This document shows positions 60,799 through 64,000 of a DNA stretch of 64,000 nt, in pieces. Position 1 is the stretch's first letter. Every line of letters starts with the position of its first letter. The stretch comes from Acetatifactor muris (GTDB lineage Bacteria > Bacillota > Clostridia > Lachnospirales > Lachnospiraceae): positions 1 through 64,000 of the forward strand of contig NZ_JANJZD010000019.1 of the NCBI RefSeq assembly GCF_024623325.1, read 5' to 3'. The translations under genes and the position numbers were made by a program. Under the pieces are notes generated by a model. The model saw only the letters and a program-made list of their open reading frames with translations, was not told the DNA's origin and did not search any database.

Positions 60799-62157
60799 CT
60801 ATGCAAAAAACGAAATAATCAGCGCCACCACAAATCCGGTTCCGCCCACCAGTGTCTCCATAACGGTCCAGGTCTTCAGAGTCGTCTTTTCATCCATTCC
60901 CACCAGAGACTTCACCAGCCAGAAGCCGGAGTCATTAAAGTGAGAGCAGACAGTTGCGCCGCCTGCCACCGCCGCTGTGGTGCAGGCCAGATACAGCGGA
61001 GACAAATCTGCGATTCCCGGCATTGCCGCGATAATACCTGCCGCCATGGTCATGGCAACCGTCGCCGAACCCACACAGATTCTCACCAGAGCAGCCACAA
61101 TAAAAGCCACCACCACAATGGGAAGCTTCGCGGAAGACACTGCATTGCCGATCAGGTCGCCAAGCCCCGAATACTGCAGCATATACCGAAGCACACCACC
61201 ACACGCTGTCACCAGGAGAATCAGTCCCGTAGGCTCCAGAGACTTTGTCATAATCTTTTCCAGTTGTTCCATTTTATATCCATGTCCCAGACCGAGAATC
61301 AGCATAGCGGCAATGGTGGCAATCAGAAGCGCCACAAAAGGTTCGCCCAGGAAGCCGAAAATCGGCGCCAACCCGCTCAGTGCCGGAACCACTCCCGCCA
61401 CAGAGTCGAGAATGATCAGTACCAGCGGAATCAGTATGATTCCCACAATTGTCCAGAAATTGGGCAGCTTTGACTCATCAAAATCTTCCTGCTTTGCCAC
61501 GTGCTCCGGAACCGGAACCATGTATTTATTTCCGCAGATGGCACCCCACACAGGGCCTGCCACCACCATGGCAAAGATGCCGCAGACAACTCCTACCATA
61601 ATAACCCAGCCCAGCTCCACATCCAGCATGGTTGCCACCAGAACCGGTCCCGGTGTGGGCGGAATAAACGCATGACCAACCGCAAGTCCCGCCAGAAGCG
61701 GAATCGCATAGAACAGAGAGGAGCGATTGGTTCTCTTGGCAAGGGAAAAGGCAAGCGGAATCAAAATAATCAGACCGGCGTCAAAGAATACCGGCATGGC
61801 AATGACCAGGCCCGTAATGCCCAGCGCCCAGGCCGCTTTTTTATCGCCAAACCACTTCACCATGCTGACGGCCAGCGTCTGGGCCCCGCCGGAGGCCTCC
61901 AATATGGCGCCGAACATGGAGCCTAAGCCTACCAGCAGTGCAATTCCCTTGAGGGTATTGCCGATACCGTCATTTACGGCCGTCACTATGTTCTCAAAAG
62001 GCATGCCTGCCCCCAGTCCTATGACAATCGCCCCCACCAGAATGGCAACCATTGCCTGTACCTTAAACACAATAATTAATAACAGCAATACCGCGAGTCC
62101 TACGATTGCCGCAATCACCAACCTTGTAGGATTCAGTTCCAGAGCTTCTCCAACCAT
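60799..62157 (-). CDS. gntP: GntP-family gluconate/sugar-acid permease
   Basis: A 452-residue membrane transporter with about 12-14 hydrophobic helices. It matches GntP: GLGAGMPFENIVTAVNDGIG, LGSMFGAILEASGGAQTLA, FIPPTPGPV and a late SATVAMTMAAGI segment. It imports gluconate or related acids by proton symport. The ATG at 62157 is chosen because GGAGG lies 8 nt upstream; the open frame extends 17 codons further. It precedes the dehydratase in an operon, which fits uptake followed by dehydration. Confidence 0.93.
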   Translation of the reverse strand: MVGEALELNPTRLVIAAIVGLAVLLLLIIVFKVQAMVAILVGAIVIGLGAGMPFENIVTAVNDGIGNTLKGIALLVGLGSMFGAILEASGGAQTLAVSMVKWFGDKKAAWALGITGLVIAMPVFFDAGLIILIPLAFSLAKRTNRSSLFYAIPLLAGLAVGHAFIPPTPGPVLVATMLDVELGWVIMVGVVCGIFAMVVAGPVWGAICGNKYMVPVPEHVAKQEDFDESKLPNFWTIVGIILIPLVLIILDSVAGVVPALSGLAPIFGFLGEPFVALLIATIAAMLILGLGHGYKMEQLEKIMTKSLEPTGLILLVTACGGVLRYMLQYSGLGDLIGNAVSSAKLPIVVVAFIVAALVRICVGSATVAMTMAAGIIAAMPGIADLSPLYLACTTAAVAGGATVCSHFNDSGFWLVKSLVGMDEKTTLKTWTVMETLVGGTGFVVALIISFFA

Positions 62158-62284
62158 ACCTATGACCTCCTTTTTCATTTTACAGTCCCCGCGTCGCGAA
62201 TCCTGCAATCATGATTCCATTATATAATTCCGTAAATTTTCAGACAATACATCTGCTGTATTTAGTTGGATTTCCATTATTTGC

Positions 62285-62329
62285 ACAAAAAAGAAAGATT
62301 TCCGGCCTGCAGAATCTCTCCTTTTTTGT
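62285..62329. terminator. Terminator between the AraC gene and gntP
   Basis: An inverted repeat with outer A/T-runs (ACAAAAAAGAAAGATT and its imperfect complement) about 100 bp after the AraC stop. It may work in both directions. Confidence 0.65.
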
Positions 62330-62427
62330 ACATTATATCCAGCTCATTCCATCTTCCGTTGTATTTTCCCCCTGTACTTCCCCGGCAGACCATATCCCCC
62401 TTTCAACGCCTGTAATCAGAATCCCCG

Positions 62428-63312
62428 TCAAATCTGCATCTTTGAATAGCCCTCTCTCCTGACATACTCTCGAAACTGTGCCGGTGTCATATCCATGTGC
62501 TTTTTAAATACCTTACCGAAATAATTCGCATTGGCAAAACCACATTCCACCGCAATTTCCTCGATTGTTTTTTCCGTGGCAGTCAGCAAATCCACCGCAT
62601 TGTCAAGGCGCGCCCTGGTCAGATAATCAATGGCTTTTATCCCTGTCTCCCTGTAGAATTCCCGGGAGAGATGGCTCTGACTCACCTTCAGAAATGCCGC
62701 CGCATCCGATATGCCTATGGGATTCATATAATGCTTCCGGATATAATCTCCTGCCCTGGCCCCCAGAGAAGAGCCCTCACCTGCTTTGTTCCCCGGTATT
62801 GTGTCTGTACAGAGAAGACACAGAAATTCAAATGTTTTGCTGCTGAGCCAGAAAGGATTCCTGACCATCCCCTCTCTGGCCATGACATGTATCTCAAAAA
62901 GCAGCCGGACAGCCTCGTGGGAACGGGGCAATGAAAAAATCTGTCCCAGATACCTCTCTATCTGCCGGCAGTACCGTTCCGCCCCATGACATTCGAACAT
63001 GATAAAAAGGAATTCCCAGGGGGCCTGACTGCGCTTCTCGTCGAAATAATAGCTCTCCTCTCCCGGAAGCTTCAGAAAAAAAGCCTTCTCCTCATCCACC
63101 GGCTGCTCCTGACCGTTTATTTTTACCGTTCCACTTCCGCTCAGCGTATATTGAAACAGCCAGGCCGGTCTCCGCTCCCGATTCTCCCAATAATAGCCGG
63201 AAGAGCACCTCTTTTCCCTTCCTATGGCAGTCAGCTGCACAAAAGGATTCTCCACATCCTCCAGGAAATGAAAGGCATAGTTGTCCAGAATATCTGTGTC
63301 TTTTTTGTACAT
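62428..63312 (-). CDS. AraC-family transcriptional regulator
   Basis: A 294-residue regulator. The N-terminal half (about 20-150) is a cupin-like sugar-sensing domain, with QYTLSGSGTVKINGQ and PGEESYYF. The C-terminal AraC domain (about 190-290) has two helix-turn-helix motifs, ISDAAAFLKVSQSHLSREF and IEEIAVECGFANANYFGKVF, then the family's KKHMDMTPAQFR. The ATG at 63312 is preferred; the frame extends 77 codons upstream without a domain. It is divergent from a GH4 glycosidase gene and next to gntP, so it likely controls one or both. Confidence 0.92.
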   Translation of the reverse strand: MYKKDTDILDNYAFHFLEDVENPFVQLTAIGREKRCSSGYYWENRERRPAWLFQYTLSGSGTVKINGQEQPVDEEKAFFLKLPGEESYYFDEKRSQAPWEFLFIMFECHGAERYCRQIERYLGQIFSLPRSHEAVRLLFEIHVMAREGMVRNPFWLSSKTFEFLCLLCTDTIPGNKAGEGSSLGARAGDYIRKHYMNPIGISDAAAFLKVSQSHLSREFYRETGIKAIDYLTRARLDNAVDLLTATEKTIEEIAVECGFANANYFGKVFKKHMDMTPAQFREYVRREGYSKMQI

Positions 63313-63587
63313 CAAAAAATTACCTCTTCTCATCAAATAGTTACCGTTGAAAAGTATTGTTCTTTTCTCTATCATAAAGGCAGATGATGACTTTCTCTGC
63401 CGTTTTTTCCTGAGATGAGTATAGCATTTTACTGCTATAAAGTAAATCCTATTGTCTGGCCATGCCGTAAAAAGTAACCCGTATTTTTCATGACAGCAGT
63501 TCAGGCAGATCACGGAACCGTCGCTTACAGGTATCGGCATCATAAGTCACAGAGTATCATCAAAAAATTACATAAGGAGGCAATATC

Positions 63588-64000
63588 ATGTCCTTTAAAG
63601 TAGCGTTTATAGGCGCCGGAAGCATCGGCTTTACCAGAGGTCTTCTGGCAGATATCCTGACAGTGCCGGAATTTCGCGACATTGAAGTATCATTTACTGA
63701 CATCAATCCCGACAACCTGCGGATGGTGACGCAGCTCTGCCAGCGGGATATCGACGAGAACGGTCTGAATATCCGAATCCATGCCACGTTGGACCGCCGG
63801 GAGGCTTTCCAAGATGCAAAATATGTCATCAACTGCGTCCGGATTGGTATGCTGGAAGGCTTTGAAACCGATGTGGAAATTCCTCTGAAGTACGGTGTGG
63901 ACCAGTGCGTGGGCGATACCCTCTGCATCGGCGGCATTATGTACGGCCAGCGGGGAATTCACGCCATGCTGGGTTTCTGTAAGGACATTCGGGAGGTGGC
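63588..64000 (+). CDS. GH4-family glycosidase (N-terminal part)
   Basis: The gene runs off the right edge; 137 codons are seen. The NAD-binding motif is FIGAGSIGFTR, followed by FTDINPDNLRMV and the GH4-typical FETDVEIPLKYGVDQCVGDT. GH4 enzymes use NAD and a divalent metal to hydrolyse alpha-glucosides, alpha-galactosides or galacturonides by a redox mechanism. The substrate cannot be fixed; the Cys in QCVGDT and later CIGG are the metal-site region. The ATG follows AAGGAGG and the AraC gene is divergent. Confidence 0.9.
   Translation, partial: MSFKVAFIGAGSIGFTRGLLADILTVPEFRDIEVSFTDINPDNLRMVTQLCQRDIDENGLNIRIHATLDRREAFQDAKYVINCVRIGMLEGFETDVEIPLKYGVDQCVGDTLCIGGIMYGQRGIHAMLGFCKDIREV

Overview
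The window reads like a chromosome segment of a gut Lachnospiraceae (Clostridia, Firmicutes). Support comes from spoIIID, a SAM-I riboswitch in front of metK, strong GGAGG ribosome-binding sites, LytTR-type signalling, several small protein families familiar from that group, and moderate GC interrupted by AT-rich islands. No rRNA or tRNA gene was recognised.

Layout. 0.1-1.8 kb: metK under a SAM-I riboswitch. 2-3 kb: two AT-rich immunity-like genes, one with a homopolymer at its likely start. 3.06-9.10 kb: an integrative and mobilizable element with a tyrosine integrase, XRE repressor, excisionase, MobA/MobL relaxase, an MGMT-like protein, TnpV and a 12-bp direct repeat at both ends. 9.7-12.2 kb: a secreted GH13 glycosidase and a lipoprotein. 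12.3-20.9 kb: an AT-rich natural-product (RiPP-like) cluster on the minus strand, with three radical SAM enzymes, an acyl-carrier-like protein, a subtilase fused to a DUF1611-like P-loop domain, an ABC exporter and a possible cysteine-protease/transglutaminase-fold protein. Next to it are a small exported peptide gene and a large XRE/TPR regulator. A perfect 19-bp palindrome sits between the two divergent promoters.

23.5-38.8 kb is mostly housekeeping: murA, a LysM/G5/M23 peptidase, two GT-C-like membrane proteins, a flavin reductase, a small alarmone synthetase, a hemolysin III family protein, galE, a YicI-type GH31 alpha-xylosidase and spoIIID. 39-46 kb is a decaying accessory region. It has two broken AAA-ATPase/PD-(D/E)XK genes, an orphan nucleotidyltransferase, a GNAT acetyltransferase, and a divergent TetM-like ribosomal protection GTPase behind a leader-peptide attenuator.

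46.2-51.1 kb encodes a sortase-anchored repeat-rich surface protein of about 1,640 residues. Its signal peptide is out of frame with the rest at a G8 tract, which suggests phase variation. A LytTR response regulator and GHKL kinase are transcribed away from it. 53.4-58.5 kb holds a hypothetical gene, a truncated DUF4317 gene, an ANT(6)-like remnant and two tandem, mosaic AAA-ATPase/nuclease paralogues. 58.9-64 kb is a sugar or sugar-acid locus: an IlvD/Edd dehydratase, a GntP permease, an AraC regulator and the start of a GH4 glycosidase.

Two systems deserve most attention: the three-radical-SAM/ACP/subtilase cluster with its apparent peptide/TPR switch, and the G8 tract in the surface protein. 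All family assignments are by reading motifs; no database search was run.
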